64,000 nt of DNA, from the NCBI GenBank assembly GCA_002270565.1, contig NQMI01000004.1, forward strand, positions 62,001-126,000, in the 5' to 3' direction. The DNA is from Stenocarpella maydis. Its lineage: Eukaryota; Ascomycota; Sordariomycetes; Diaporthales; Diaporthaceae. Positions 1-12,454 of this stretch are shown here, piece after piece. The notes under the pieces were generated by a model. The model made no database searches, was not told where the DNA came from, and was given only the letters and a program-made list of their open reading frames with translations. The position numbers were made by a program, and so were the translations under genes. Position 1 is the first letter of the stretch. Every line of letters starts with the position of its first letter.

Positions 1-1299
1 GCCCGTAACCAGCACGCCCAGAAGCCACCTTCATCCACATAAAGGACGGAAGTGAAAGGATCCAGACGTCGTCCTTAAAGTCTGACGCATCGGTGGCATG
101 CAGCCCATCGTATCCACCGTAGTAGTAGATATTGAAACTCGAGTAATCCTGCGCCGGCTGCATGACAACACAGCCTCTGGTGAGCTGTGAAGGCCCGCCG
201 ACAGTCGGTTGTGTGTACCACTTTCCGCTTGCGATATCGTATATGTCGATGTTTGACATGAACGAAGGGCTAATATTTTCCTGTGCCAGTATCAATATCC
301 CATCAAACAATATCCAAGTTTGGGTGCATTGTACTCACACTAGCGCTCTGGTTGTCTGAGATATGTGCAGCATTGACGAATTCAGGGTAGACCACACCCC
401 CCATAGCAACCAAAATCCCTTGTGCGCCGACAGGAACCCAGACAAGCTCAGGATTTGCGCGGCCAGGGATGCTGTCAGGCAGAGTCTGGTTAATCCACCG
501 CTCCTCGTCCTGTGTCGCCATGTCAAGTGTGATCAAGGTGTTAGAGACGTTGATGGCTGTAAGCGAATCGTTAAAGCCGGGAGCATATATAGGACCCCAC
601 CCGGGAGCGTGCAAGCCTGAGAAGTAGAATGCCTTGTTCTCTGAGGGGGCGTTGGCAGCACCTCCATAGGCGAGATATCTGGTTAAACCCTCGGGCAGCT
701 CCTTGCTGATGTAGCCTGGTATGACATCCTTCTCGACATCGTAGCTGGACTGCTGATACTCCATGACATGGTCCGCGTCCGGCTCAGAGAATTTGTCGGT
801 CTGCCTCAACAGCCCGCCGTACATGAAGAACTCGTGGTCATTCGCAAGAAGTGCTCCGTCGAAATGGTTCGGGGCTAGGTTGCTCGCAGCACCGACAGCC
901 TTGGGCTTCTGGCTGAAGACTTCGCTGATGTTTTGGGACATGTTGAAGGGCCTGCTGAAATTCAGAGTATAGACGATACCCAGCGGGTTGTCTGTCGGAC
1001 TCCGTTAGGAAGAACACAATGATTGAGCAGGCATCGACCTACTATCCTGGGTTGCTGGGCCGTACGAGCCATCAGCCATGCCTGGAATCCAGTACAGGTA
1101 CCCGCCATCGATATAGACCGTATCTTGCAGAACAGCAGCTGCGACAATCAGTTCAGAGCTCCCCTCTAAAGTGATGGCTGCACATACCTCTTGGTTGTTG
1201 CCACATACACATGGTCGCATTGACCTGATCAGTCTGCCATCCGGACTGTTGGGCCACCACTACGGACGCAAGGCCCACAGCTACCGGAAGTGACCACAT
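1..1299 (-). CDS. Secreted kelch-repeat protein, 3' end cut by window edge
   Basis: I read this as a kelch beta-propeller protein entering the secretory pathway. The ATG at 1299 begins a hydrophobic leader (MWSLPVAVGLASVVVAQQ) typical of a signal peptide. Four exons keep one frame: 1299-1188, 1138-1043, 991-339 and 280-1, with introns of 49, 51 and 58 nt that all end in AG and start GTATGT, GTAGGT and GTGAGT. Kelch-like blades are visible as the repeated pattern of Gly-rich turns with paired aromatics (DTVYIDGGYLYW, FMYGGLL, IYYYGGYDG followed by DDVWIL). Several N-x-S/T sequons fit an extracellular position. In related fungal proteins a C-terminal membrane segment often follows, but that part lies beyond position 1. 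Substrate and role are unknown; a galactose-oxidase-type enzyme is less likely because no copper-ligand context can be seen in the part present. Confidence 0.8.
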
Positions 1300-4200
1300 C
1301 GTTCGAGCCAAGACACAGACAGTAAATAAGAGAGAACGTAGACCAGCCGCTCTTCAGACTTCTTCGTATACGGATCCTGAGCGACAAGAACAGGAAAACT
1401 TATTTTTTGGCTCGAGAAATTCTGTTAGGTACACATCATCCCCGGACAAGCGTCGTGTTGGGAGGATGGCTAATCGAACATGTCCTCGACTTTGAACAAA
1501 GCCGAATCCGTTGCCTCGTGGGCTAGAATGCGGAACAACAAGCCGTCCAGTGCTGTTGTTGACGTTAGGCACACAAAGCAAGAAGAGGCACGCAGCCACA
1601 GACGGACAGCGCGGAACCGATGAGGAACCACATCTGGAAGAGGCCGGGATCCAGTCTTTGTCTTGAGAAGGGATCAAGATCTTGGAACCAGAAGGGCGGA
1701 ATGATGCAAGCGAATAGGCAGGGCCGGTCTTACCAAACTGTGTGGGTTGGGGCGCAAAGCCGGGAGAACGCTGATATTCCTAGGCGGAGTCAAGCCCCGA
1801 AAGCGTCGAAGAGAACTATGGTCTCTCGGCTAGGATACGATTTGTGAGCTGCAACGTAGAGTTTCTAAGTTGGCTCGCAGGGCTGATGACCAGCGCCGGA
1901 GGGAAAGACGGGGCTGCAGGATGGGCTGCTTGACCGATACACCTCGATAGACGTGTTCCTCTTCGGATGCACCACGTCCCCCCCCCCCCTTCAAAAACAA
2001 TGGACTGTAAGCGGAAGGGTCGCCATGGCCGGGACTGAGCCTCCATGGTCGCCCAAGGTGGAGAAGGCGGATCAGTTCGCCTAGGCCTGAAGAGGAGAGA
2101 GACGGGTGGTTTCTGCATCCTGCATGCGCGAGAAAGACATGTCCTGCTGATTGGGCATCTCATGGGCCAGACAAGCAGCGAGGTTGCACGCTTCTTGTGG
2201 GTGGATGGCCCGAAGTCCTTCGTGGTTGGTGCTGCGCCGCACTGGGGCAGGAGGGCACAACATTAGCGCGAATACATATGGCGAGGAAGAAGGGCTCTGC
2301 GGCTGAAGACCACTACAGGGACATTCCCTTCCTCGCCCGGCCTGCCCGTGCACCAACAATCCCTGCAGGTAAGGCCGGTGAAAGTTGCGGTGGTGTCAAC
2401 CCCTCTTCTCGTCTTCGAGATCGGGAAATATCAGGTGGCCCCACCGCTGATGACCCACAAGAGCATCACGCCTCGGGACGTCGTCTAATGATAAGCGTTA
2501 GATGGGACAATTAAATATCTTGTTCCAAGCTCATAGCCCACAACAGCTTATTGGTGAAGGTCGTGTACCACCGAGTGAGGCTTCAGGCTAAGCGATATGG
2601 ACATGCTGCGGGCTGTTTGCTGGCGTCGTAGTGTTGACTGCTGAACACCTCGCTTGCGTCTGTGGCCGGCAGCCAAGACATTTCAAAAGACGGCGGAGTT
2701 ATCGCCAGAGGCAGGCATCTCAGTCATCAACGGAGCCCTACGGCCAATGAGCAGAACGACCTTTGAACCGCCACCAAGGTGGCTTCCAGATCTTCGGAAG
2801 CAGGCTGGGGATGGTCTGACAGGGCCTCAGCCCTCATGGAGGCATGTCTAGAGGATTGAACTAGTAGTGTAGCTTTCAGACTTGTAAGCTGAGTCATGCG
2901 TGGGAGAGCAAAACACCCCTGGGGCCCAATCTAGGATGGAATATGGCTTAAAGACTGCGCACCAGGATGTGAATCATAATATCTCAGCCGCAGACATTCG
3001 ATGCTACGGCCCTATGCACTTCCAATTCCAGAGTGATCCAAGTGCTCCATGAGATAGTACTCTAGAAGAGGCATTGGAAGAGACCGTAGTCGTCAGGCTA
3101 ATATGTCTGGCCGTGGGCTGCAATGCAGGCGTCGTGTCGGCAGACAAAGAGTAACTGAACAGCTTCTCAGGGACGAATGGTCGTTTGCGCGCTCGCACCT
3201 CTTCCGGGCTGCATGCCAGGCTAGAGAACGAAGTGGAAAATCGTCACTTGAATTGGCTATGGCAAGAGAGTTGAGTGGTGTGACGGGCGGAAGCCATGGA
3301 GGATGTCGAGTCTTGCTGTTACGTTGCGGACGAGGAGAATACCTGGTGCCTGGATGCTTGGGTGGGCACCTGGACTGGTCTGCCGTACTACTATGTATAG
3401 TACCTGCTTACCTATGTAGGTAGGTACTTAAGTAGGTACTCCGCACTCCGGTACACTACTTGACTCGCACGGACCTTAGCATTAGCGCTGAATCCCTCAA
3501 GCTCCACCTGCCAGAAAAGCGGGTTCAAATGCTGTCAACCTCCCTCTGTCAACTGGCTTGGGCCCCACGACACTGATTTGAGAACGCCAATTGTACCTTC
3601 AGACGCCAGATTATCCGGTCACGTCTCACAGGTGACTAGTTGCATGCTGTGTTATAATACGAACCGACAGGTTTGGCACTGCAGGCAAGATGCGTTGTAC
3701 CCTTCACGACAGTATTGTGCCCCCGAGCCTTGCTAGGCACTGTCCACTACCTATTGTATATACGTACACTACATAGTACAAACCTTTGGTGGCGCACTCG
3801 CGTCGGGACCAACTCGTTGGCTCCCGCTGTTGATGGTGTGGATCTTACCGACCTCCCGTCCGAACAGGCTTGAGGCCTGTGGCTTGTTCACCTGGAGGAG
3901 TGTGAGCCGAGAAGGTAGGGGGTGGGAGGGACTGCACTAGCTCTCTTATCGATTGAATCTAACCGATCTTAGGCCCAACGGTCCGCCTTGGACCACCCAA
4001 CTGCATACCAACCCAAGCCTTGATCCAATATTGGACACCTACGTGCAGTATCCTCACCAACCCCCACCTCCTTCCTCTCTTCTCCTGTCACCTCGTCGCA
4101 CTCGACCACAACCACCCATTGCCTCTGTCTGCTCATTCGGTGCCTACCGATGCTGCCGAGGTACCAACACCAACTCTGTACCAACGCCCAGGCTGCCGGG

Positions 4201-6359
4201 AAGGGTAGCACCTGCAGACACGATGGAGGGACGGGCCCTGCAAGGGAACACGACCAAGCGTATGAACTGCGGCACGCTCCACTTCTCCTACCGTAGTGTA
4301 TACTGCGTGTGAGTACGCCCTCACGCTCGTCAAGTCAACCCATCTTTTCGACGTCCGCGTTGGGTAATCTATACAGTGCTCTCTCATGCAGAGGCATCCA
4401 CATGCGGCACATCTCGAGCATATATCTGTCTTGCCGCCACCTAGGTCACGTTCTCATGTGCCAGGTGCCGATGATCCGGACCAACTCCCATACCCAGCGA
4501 ATTGGCAAGGCCACCAATTCTAGTTTGTTGCAGGTAGGAACCAGCTCACCATCGTGCAACCCCAGCTCCTCCGTACTTGGACGGTGAGCACTAGGCTGGA
4601 CTATTTGTTGATCTACCTAGCCACCCCATGTCATGCCGTGCCACACGACCTTGGGGTTACCTAAGTCGGCTCCTCGCCAGCCTTCTCTGGTAGCACAAAT
4701 GCACCGGGGGGCTTTCCACTTCGGCCAGAGCGTGGGCTCTGTCTGTCTTGTAAGACTGTGATAGATGGCAGCCCGGTTCGATCGGTGATGGATCAACATT
4801 GCAGGTTTTCTATCACGACTGGGCGGCAGCAAGGGTGGCATTCGGCGCACAGAAAGTATTTTTCTACTCAACTACCTTCGCGCAAACTGAGATCTTGCGG
4901 ATGCTCAGCTGTGCCATGATGCCAGGCTTGGTCCACCTGCCAACGCAGATTTCCAGTTGGCTGGCTTGGCCGTGTGAACCAACCTCCGAATCCATCGGCG
5001 AGTCATCTCAGTAGCGACCACGGTCTGCCATGAGTCTGGTGAGAATTTACACTCAGCTTTTCGGCCCACACATCCACGCCTTCGGCCACGGACAGCCTCT
5101 CGGCGGGTCCCATCCAGTGCGGCCTGGTCGCGATAGCTCCCCACCCGGGCTGACTTTGCCAATGGTACCTGGTCCTTGTCCCTGAGCTGTCGACAGGGTA
5201 GCTCCATCCCTTGCAGCCTTGCTGTAACCTCCTCCAATGTCACCCAGAGGGCTGGGCGAAGGACCAACATTCGGGCAATTCTCCACCATCAGGATCACAG
5301 GCTCGCGGGCTCGGGGGCACGACGAGCGTGTCAACGTCGGCCAGGTAACCTGAAATTTCTTCCAATGCCTTGCACCTCACCCAAGCTTGCGACATGATCC
5401 ACCCGCTGGCCCAAGATGGGACCTGGTGCTGGAGGTCTCCCACCTGCGGACGACGCGGGGCTGGTGTCTTCGTTGGGACGTCTTCACGTTTTCCTAAGTT
5501 CGCACAAGTGACACTGGGTATCCCTGGAGCGAGGCACACCATCAGCTTATGTCATGGTGCTTACTACTACCCACCGAGCAATTCAATACATAATGATTGA
5601 CGACGCTGATCGTCAGCCCCATGGGTCTCGAACCTTGGATCCCTGTGGCACAGGGTATGGGATCCCGTCATCGTCAACAAGGAAGCATACGGTCCACGAG
5701 GTACATCCGGTATTCTGGGCTCAACTTCGTTGTTCATTCTGCACGAACCAGGTCTAGTGGCACTCCACCCTGCAGAGCCCGATTTGTGCAGCTCGGCCTC
5801 ACATGCATCCTGCGTGCAGGCTGCCAGGCAGTTGGACTGTAGTGCCCCTACAACCCGGCATCCGTGGATTTCTCTTCTGTCACTGGTTCTCAACACAAGT
5901 GTGTGTGGGAGATTGCTCGTGTTCACTTTGTCGTGGCCGGAACTGCTCACGGCTCGCGAGTGGCCTTGCGGTTGTGCCATCAGCGCAATTTCAACGCTCC
6001 TTCGCGAGAACGCTCTGCTCGGCACCGTCCTGGCACCCAAGACCATCTGCCCTGGCCAGTGGTGTCACAGCTAGACTAGAGATCAAGGTAATCTCGGTTG
6101 ACCTGCGACTTTGCCGTTGGCTCACCCACCGGGGTGGTACTTGAAGCTGGGGCGTCCTCTGCTCCCTCCAGTACCCTGGTCGATCCACACTTAATTGGCA
6201 GGTACCTCGCCCTCCACCCGTTGCTCATATCACTCGCAGCTCCGCGTGCTTGACCGCAGGCTTTACTTTCTGCAACTCTCTCGTTTTTGCGCCGACCTAC
6301 CAGACCTTCGTTTGCTCTCCGGGCGGATAGGGCAGCAGTCGCATTTGCGATCTTGAAAG
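1300..6359. other. About 5-kb intergenic region, no gene recognised
   Basis: This lies between two divergently transcribed genes for secreted or surface proteins. Open frames are short, overlapping and without recognisable motifs. It holds a C run near 1980-1990 and, at 3403-3440, a cluster of TACCTA/TAGGTA palindromic units that recurs elsewhere in the window. The last kilobase is pyrimidine-rich and probably contains the promoter and leader of the gene starting at 6360. Confidence 0.6.
3403..3440. repeat. TACCTA/TAGGTA palindromic repeat cluster
   Basis: Overlapping copies of TACCTA and its reverse complement TAGGTA form short palindromes. Similar clusters are seen at 16108-16120, 26901-26941 and 29327-29352. 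Their origin is unknown. Confidence 0.7.
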
Positions 6360-9300
6360 ATGGTATCTTTCCGCGGGCCACGGGCCATTGCGGTGCTTGG
6401 ATGGGGCGCATTCACCGCGGCTGCTACGTATCCGAACGGTACCACCTCGAGCATTTGCGCCGATTGGTGTTGGAAGACCATCACGGAGACATTGACTTAC
6501 GCACAGCCCACCACGGTGTATGAGACTTTAACCACAACTATCGGCACACCTGGATATGGAGATAGCAGCGCCTACACCGTGACCTCGTGGAGGACATCCA
6601 CGGTTACGGTACCTGGGGAGTCGAGCAACCAAACTCTGACGTCGTGGCAGACATCTACTGTCGTTAGCACGGAGAAGGATAGGACGACCGAGAGGACGAC
6701 AGAAACAGCCTACCAGAACTCAACTGTCACGTAAGTTCCACCACGAGGCCGAGTCTTGAGGCAAACCACGCACCATCCTGTCAAGTTTTGAGACATGGCT
6801 GGACTCCCGTCTACGCCGAGGGCGGAATTCGCAAGATAACTTACTGATGATGAGATTAGAGCAACCGAATTGACTACAACTACGGTTGTTTCGGTAAGTG
6901 CCCCAGTATTATGCGGTTGCTCTAATATGATAGACACTCATTGCATGCCATCAGTCATATGTGGTCACTACGACCAACTACGTCTGCTCTGTTGCCTCTC
7001 CTGTAGTTTTCAACGCACTTGCGGTTGATGATGCGACCAGCACAGTCTACACCACGGAGTACACAACTGTCACGAGCTGTGCTCCGACAGTCACTGGTTG
7101 CCCAGGAAGTTCGGCCGGCGGTGGTTATCCGACAGGTAGCTACCCGACCTCCGAGCCCTCACCGAGCAGTCATGCCCCTAGTAGTGAGCCTACGACCATT
7201 GGTTGCGTAGGAAACACAGTGACAAGCTGGAAGACCTTTACAACGGTATGTCCTGAATAGCTTTCTGCTTTACCCTCCCCGCTTCACCTCAGAACTATCG
7301 GGCGTGGTGTGAGAATCACATAACAATTTCTCATCTGCTGTCACTATGCGAGGCTCGAAAGTGCTCTATAAAGACGGAGTGTGCTTTTTGTTGACGAATA
7401 CTGACTTTGTAATAGGTTGTCCCGACTACTGCTGGCACAACGGTCTCGACTACTGTTGATCACACAACCACAGAGCTGTCTCAAACTACAGAGAGCGTCA
7501 CGTACGTCTCAAAGCTGAATCCCCTCCGTTTAAACGGGGATACGCCTCCTTCATCAGGAGAGGGTGTTTTTATCAAGAGACGATGCTAACACATAGATAG
7601 GACAACCGAACTGACCACGACCACGCTTGTTTCGGTGAGGCCTTCCTTCATTGCACTGGCTCGTACACCCTCCCACTCCGAGGCTAACTGGCATTGCAGT
7701 CTTACCCTTACACTATCACTATTTCCGCATGCTCTTATGCGGTTACTCCATACCATGTCCTAGCTGAGAGCACCGTCTACGAAACATCACTTACCACAAT
7801 CTATGAATGCCCTACCGTTGTTACGAGCTGTCCTTATCGCACGAGTAGCACAGCCAATTCTTATCCAACCGGAAACCCAATTGGCTGTGTTGGATCGACA
7901 GAAACGCGCTGGGCCACTGTGACGAAGACTACGGTATGTGCATGACTGTCTCTTATTTCGAACCCTCCCTGCGTCAGCACCGCAACGTACGGTCGCTCCT
8001 TCCTCGAGTGCGTCGTTTCCAGGTTCTGTTCCAACCTCTTTTCACACCTTGCTGCCTTTCTCTTGGAGCAAATTCGTCTCAAGTCTAGACTGGATAGACA
8101 GTATGATTTGTGATTTGTAGCTGTGTTTTTTTCGTGAGCGTCCGGAGCTTTTCATGTTTGGAGTGACTTTCGGCCATCACTTCTTGCATATACTAACCAG
8201 ATTCTAATAAGGCCGTTCCCACAACTGTTCCGACGACAATCACGCGTGAGCATACGACTACTCGGGGCTATACTACCACAAGAGAGCGTACAGTGACAAG
8301 AACCTCTGTGACAACCTGTACCGAGACCTCTACTACTACAAGGCTCTCTACCTATACGGTACGTTTCCTCCGTAGCCTTCCACCGCCTACAAAGCCCAAA
8401 GGCCCTGCATTCACATTTGAAGAGCCTCCTGGGCAACTCTTTGAGATGTATGCTCTTGCACTCGGTACTAGGAGCCGCTGGAGCCAAGCCTCTGCATCTC
8501 TGCGTACCTGAGACGAGGAAGCTCGAGGGCTATGAGTACACGCGCCTTCAACCGTGCTCGAAGAGTCTATAAGTTGCGCAGGTTTTTTTTTTTTTTTTTT
8601 TTTTTTAATTTTCCGAGGAGATCATTACTGACTCGATGTGAAGACCACGAAAGTCAAACCGACGACTATTACCGTTGACCACACTCGCACCTCTATCATT
8701 TCGGAGACTTACGTGGTGACCAGCGTGTCTACTCTGACTGAAAAGTCGACATACACAACTGTCAGCTCCGTTCCGTACACGGTAGGTCCACCAAACTCAA
8801 AGCCCATTTGTTACACCAAGGCCCGCGCGGTTGCCTGTTTCTAAGGGAATCCGTTCCGGGGTCCCATATAGTGCTACCACTGCCATGCAGGTTGTTCAGC
8901 AGGGGCTCAGCCTCCTCGCCAATTTCATAGTATGGATCGCGAGAGGAACTGACCAGCATCTATTGCAGACTACTACCACAGACTATGTACCTACGACCAC
9001 CACGGACTACGAGCCTACGACTATCACGGACCTCGTGCCTACGACGACCACTGATTACAGCTGGACGACTTCGTACATTACAACCACGTACTCAGAGAGC
9101 TATCCGGTGACCACGACTATCGATCGAACGGTCGTCAGCACAATTTGGATCACCGAAGTACTGATAACTACTTCAACGCTAGTCACATCTGTGCCCTTCA
9201 CGTTGACAGCTACCACTTCTGTGCCAACGACAATCTACTCCACAGTTGTCAGCACATTTGTGAGTAACGCTTTTCTTGCACTTCAGCATGGGGGTTTCGA

Positions 9301-11522
9301 GATTAGTCTCCAAACTAGGCGATTCACTCCCGCTATTATCTTCTTGCCTCCGTCGCTATAATCTAAATGCCAGTTATAAGACTAATTTTCCACTCTTTAC
9401 TACAGGTGACGACCTACACAACAGCGACGCCGACCACTATTATTTCCACTTCAGTCACGTCACTCAGCTATCCAGTGACAGTCACGGACAGTACCACTGT
9501 ATTCACTACTGAATACAGTACTCGGGAGACGACTTTAACGACTTCATTCGCTTATCCTGTCACGTAAGTCCCCATCTCCTAACATCACCATCTAGTTAGG
9601 GCAAAGGCATCTTAGCTGGTGCTGTGTATTCAAGCCTGCCCTAGCCTTCGTGGTCATTTAAAGTAGTACCCAAGTCGGGTGCACTGCCAACCATAAGTGT
9701 GTGACCTTGATATATTCTGACATCGTACTTAAATAGGGAGACGTTGAGTTTCACTAGCATAGTCATTACCAGTCTACCAGGCACTACAATTACTAGTACT
9801 CTACCAGGCACTACAATCATCAGTACTCTCCCCGGGGTTCCTACAACCCTCACAGAGAGCTACGCGACGACGACAAGTATCTCTGGCAGCCTGACAACAC
9901 TGACGCTCACTTCCACGAGCGTTTCCACAGCTCCAGGCACGGTTATCACCACCACTCTTCCAGGATCTGTGACCACATTGCCTGGGAATACATTGACCCG
10001 GACCGAGCCAGGTAGTGTGACAACACTTCCGGGAAGCACAGAGTTACAAACTGTTACCCTCCCAGGAAGCACCGCCACGAGGCCAGGGGAGACGATAACA
10101 CAGGTTATTACCTCCGTAGTACCGCCAATCACAGTGAGCTATACGGAAGCTGGCACGACCTTCACCGAAACACTCCCGCAATCGACAGTGCTACAGACAC
10201 AGACCATCACAGCTCCACCTGAAACTGTGACATCACCTCCGGAAGTGGTCACATTGACTTCAACTATTGTCCAGAGCCAGAGCGTGAGAACTTGCCCGGC
10301 CCCTACTGCTTTGCCGGCCGCCCCTACTCTCGATCCAAGATCGGATTTGACCTGGAACTGCTCGCCTGGCTATAACTGCAACCCGCAAAAGCCGTCAGGA
10401 TGTGACATCTGGTCTGATTTTCCCGCAGACAACTACCAGTGCCCACCGGAGTCTTGTCAGCCCGTGAAACCTTTCCCCAACGTCACATGGCAAGAGGGCA
10501 ACACTAGCTACTACCCAATCACAGAGGGTTATTTCAACCTCAATCCTCAAGCCTTTGGCCTGAGCTACGACATCTTTGCGGAGGAGCTCATAATCAAGAA
10601 GATAGACGGCTACGAGGTGACTTTCACCACAGGAAACTGGGCTTCGCAAACGTCACTATCAGAGCTCACCATCAGCACAACCGCCTCGATCCTACCCAAG
10701 AGATCGAGCGTTGCAAAGCCTAAGCGCATGTTCAGCGGCAAAACTCACATCCAGGGTGTCGCTCTTCACAAGCGAGACACAGTCACTTCGACCTGTCCAG
10801 CCGTTTGCTTCGATTCATGTAACAACGCTTACCTGGAGGCCCAATCAAGGGGTAAGGTTCGTTCGCTTTGTGATCCTGATTCTGCCTTCTACTACTACTA
10901 CCAAGGCTGCAATCTGTGTATCACCAGAAACCAGGACCAGACAAAGCTCAGCGGCCGTCAGTATATCGAGAATGCTTTTTCGCAATACCTCAACTTCTGC
11001 AAACTCACCGACGCTACGACCCCCAGCAGCTCATCTGCTGCTGCTGAGCAAACTGCGACGCCCACAGTTGGGACCTCGTCCCAGGTGGAGACCTCCGGTC
11101 AATCTACGAGCTTCATCTCCACACCGACAGGCAGTTCCTCTCGCTCAAGCTCGTCCTCGGCCTCAGAGCCTACCGCTACATCCTCGGCCTCAGAGCCGGT
11201 CACTACATTCTCGGAAACACAAACATCGGGCACCTCGTCAACCTTGAGCTCTTCTGAAACCTCCGCCAGTACCGGCCAGTCGCCAAGCACTGGTCCCTCG
11301 GTAACAGGGTCGGCTTCAGTCAGCTCGGCTCCGTCAGCTTCCAGCTCCGGCGCAACAACAGCGGTCCCTGGTACGAGCGAATCTGGTGGCACGGGTACGA
11401 CGGCACCAACCACAAGCACCACGGGCCCCGTCCAAGCTGCCGCCGTCAAGCTTCGGAGTGGAGGATTTACAAGTCTAGGTGGACTGGTCTTCCCGCTGTT
11501 GGCCTGCCTTTTGGTGTTATAA
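6360..11522 (+). CDS. Thr/Ser-rich GPI-type cell-wall (adhesin-like) protein, 11 exons
   Basis: A predicted 1189-aa surface glycoprotein. The exons are 6360-6730, 6860-6893, 6955-7245, 7416-7501, 7601-7634, 7700-7933, 8212-8358, 8644-8781, 8969-9259, 9406-9563 and 9737-11522. All ten introns are GT-AG and all junctions are phase 0 or 2, giving one continuous frame. The N-terminus (MVSFRGPRAIAVLGWGAFTAAA) looks like a signal peptide. The middle is Thr-rich repeat sequence (TTTTDY-P units in exon 9, LPGTT units at the start of exon 11). A Cys-containing globular region follows (about 10330-10990, with CPAVCFDSCNNAYL and GCNLCI), then a Ser/Thr-rich stalk and a short hydrophobic tail ending FPLLACLLVL that fits a GPI-anchor signal. 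Exons 2-3 and 5-6 look like duplicates. The function is inferred as a wall protein or adhesin; no enzyme domain is seen. Exon limits need transcript support. Confidence 0.8.
8582..8606. repeat. Intronic poly-T tract
   Basis: A run of about 24 T within intron 7 of the surface-protein gene, roughly 40 nt upstream of the acceptor at 8643. It could act as a strong polypyrimidine tract, or be a length-variable homopolymer. Confidence 0.8.
9775..9840 (+). repeat. 27-nt coding repeat (LPGTTI units)
   Basis: Near-identical units beginning CTACCAGGCACTACAAT recur at a 27-nt period and encode LPGTTI-x-STLPGTTI. Decayed LPG-S/T units continue to about 10080. They are in frame, so copy-number change would alter stalk length without breaking the protein. 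Confidence 0.75.
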
Positions 11523-12403
11523 ACATGTCCGCAACGGATTTGCGGGCATGACTTGCGATAATTCCCCCTTCTCCGACTTCCAACCACTCCTTACGGAATT
11601 AATGTTTAACGCATATTATCTTCGGAGGCAAGCGTACATGAAATCCCGACACTCACTTAACGACGAATCACGACACTCATTTGCAACGACAAAAATCAAC
11701 GAATTCATGGCATTCGACGACATTCGACGACATTCGACGACACTCATTACTACGGCATAGTTGGTTGGCATTTTGAAGAAAAAAAAAAATAAATAAAAGG
11801 TTCCATGGCATATAAATAATGATACCCGTCCACGACATTCATTTAATGAAACACTCCCACGACAGTGCCACTTGATTATGGAATTGGCCTACGTGGATTT
11901 GAGACGGTGCACCGGCAGACTGGACCAGCGGTCTGAGCTGGAGCAGGGATATAGACACCTGGCGTCAGGATTCAAACGAGCCTTCAGGCATGAGCACTTG
12001 GTGATGCAAGGGGAAGGCAGGATCTGTGAAACCTCAAGAGGGTCACATAATGCAGTTGGCGAGAGTTTCTGTTCGGCAGTCCGCCTTATACTGTAGCTCG
12101 CGGTATTGAACTGAAAATTTAATGATGTTACTTTCCACAAGCTGGTTTTTCATGTAGCGGCTTGCATTTGTGTCGAACATCCTTCCTTCATCGGGCAGTG
12201 AGGACTGTTAAAGTCTTGGTATAGGAAGCTGCAGCTTGGTGAATAATTAATTGACCACACGGCCGGGCCGCTGAGAAGACCCCTGATGGCCGGGAAAAGG
12301 CCCGTGCGTACATTCTTGACCGCTTTCCTTTTTGTGTGCTACCCCAAGAAACTTGAGCGGCAGTATATTCTAAAAGTTTCCGTCCAAAAACCGCTGCCCA
12401 TCA
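11523..12403. other. Intergenic region with 10-bp tandem repeat
   Basis: This probably holds the 3' UTR of the surface-protein gene and the promoter and leader of ESF1. At 11711-11740 the 10-mer gacattcgac occurs three times in tandem, and related cgacactcat sequences flank it. No gene is seen. Confidence 0.6.
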
Positions 12404-12454
12404 ATGGCTCCAAACGTTGCGACCCTGCCCCGACATCTCACAAGCACACCCATC

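Noticed and set aside
3515..3535. GGGTTCAAATGC resembling a tRNA T-arm
   Set aside because: No complementary stem bases or complete cloverleaf are found in the surrounding 100 nt.
5618..5645. TCGAACC/GGTTCGA word suggesting a tRNA T-loop
   Set aside because: The bases on either side do not pair into a T-stem and no acceptor or anticodon arm can be built around it.
11099..11587. Minus-strand frame opposite the end of the surface protein gene
   Set aside because: Shadow of the Ser/Thr-rich stalk; Val/Glu-rich sequence with no recognisable feature.
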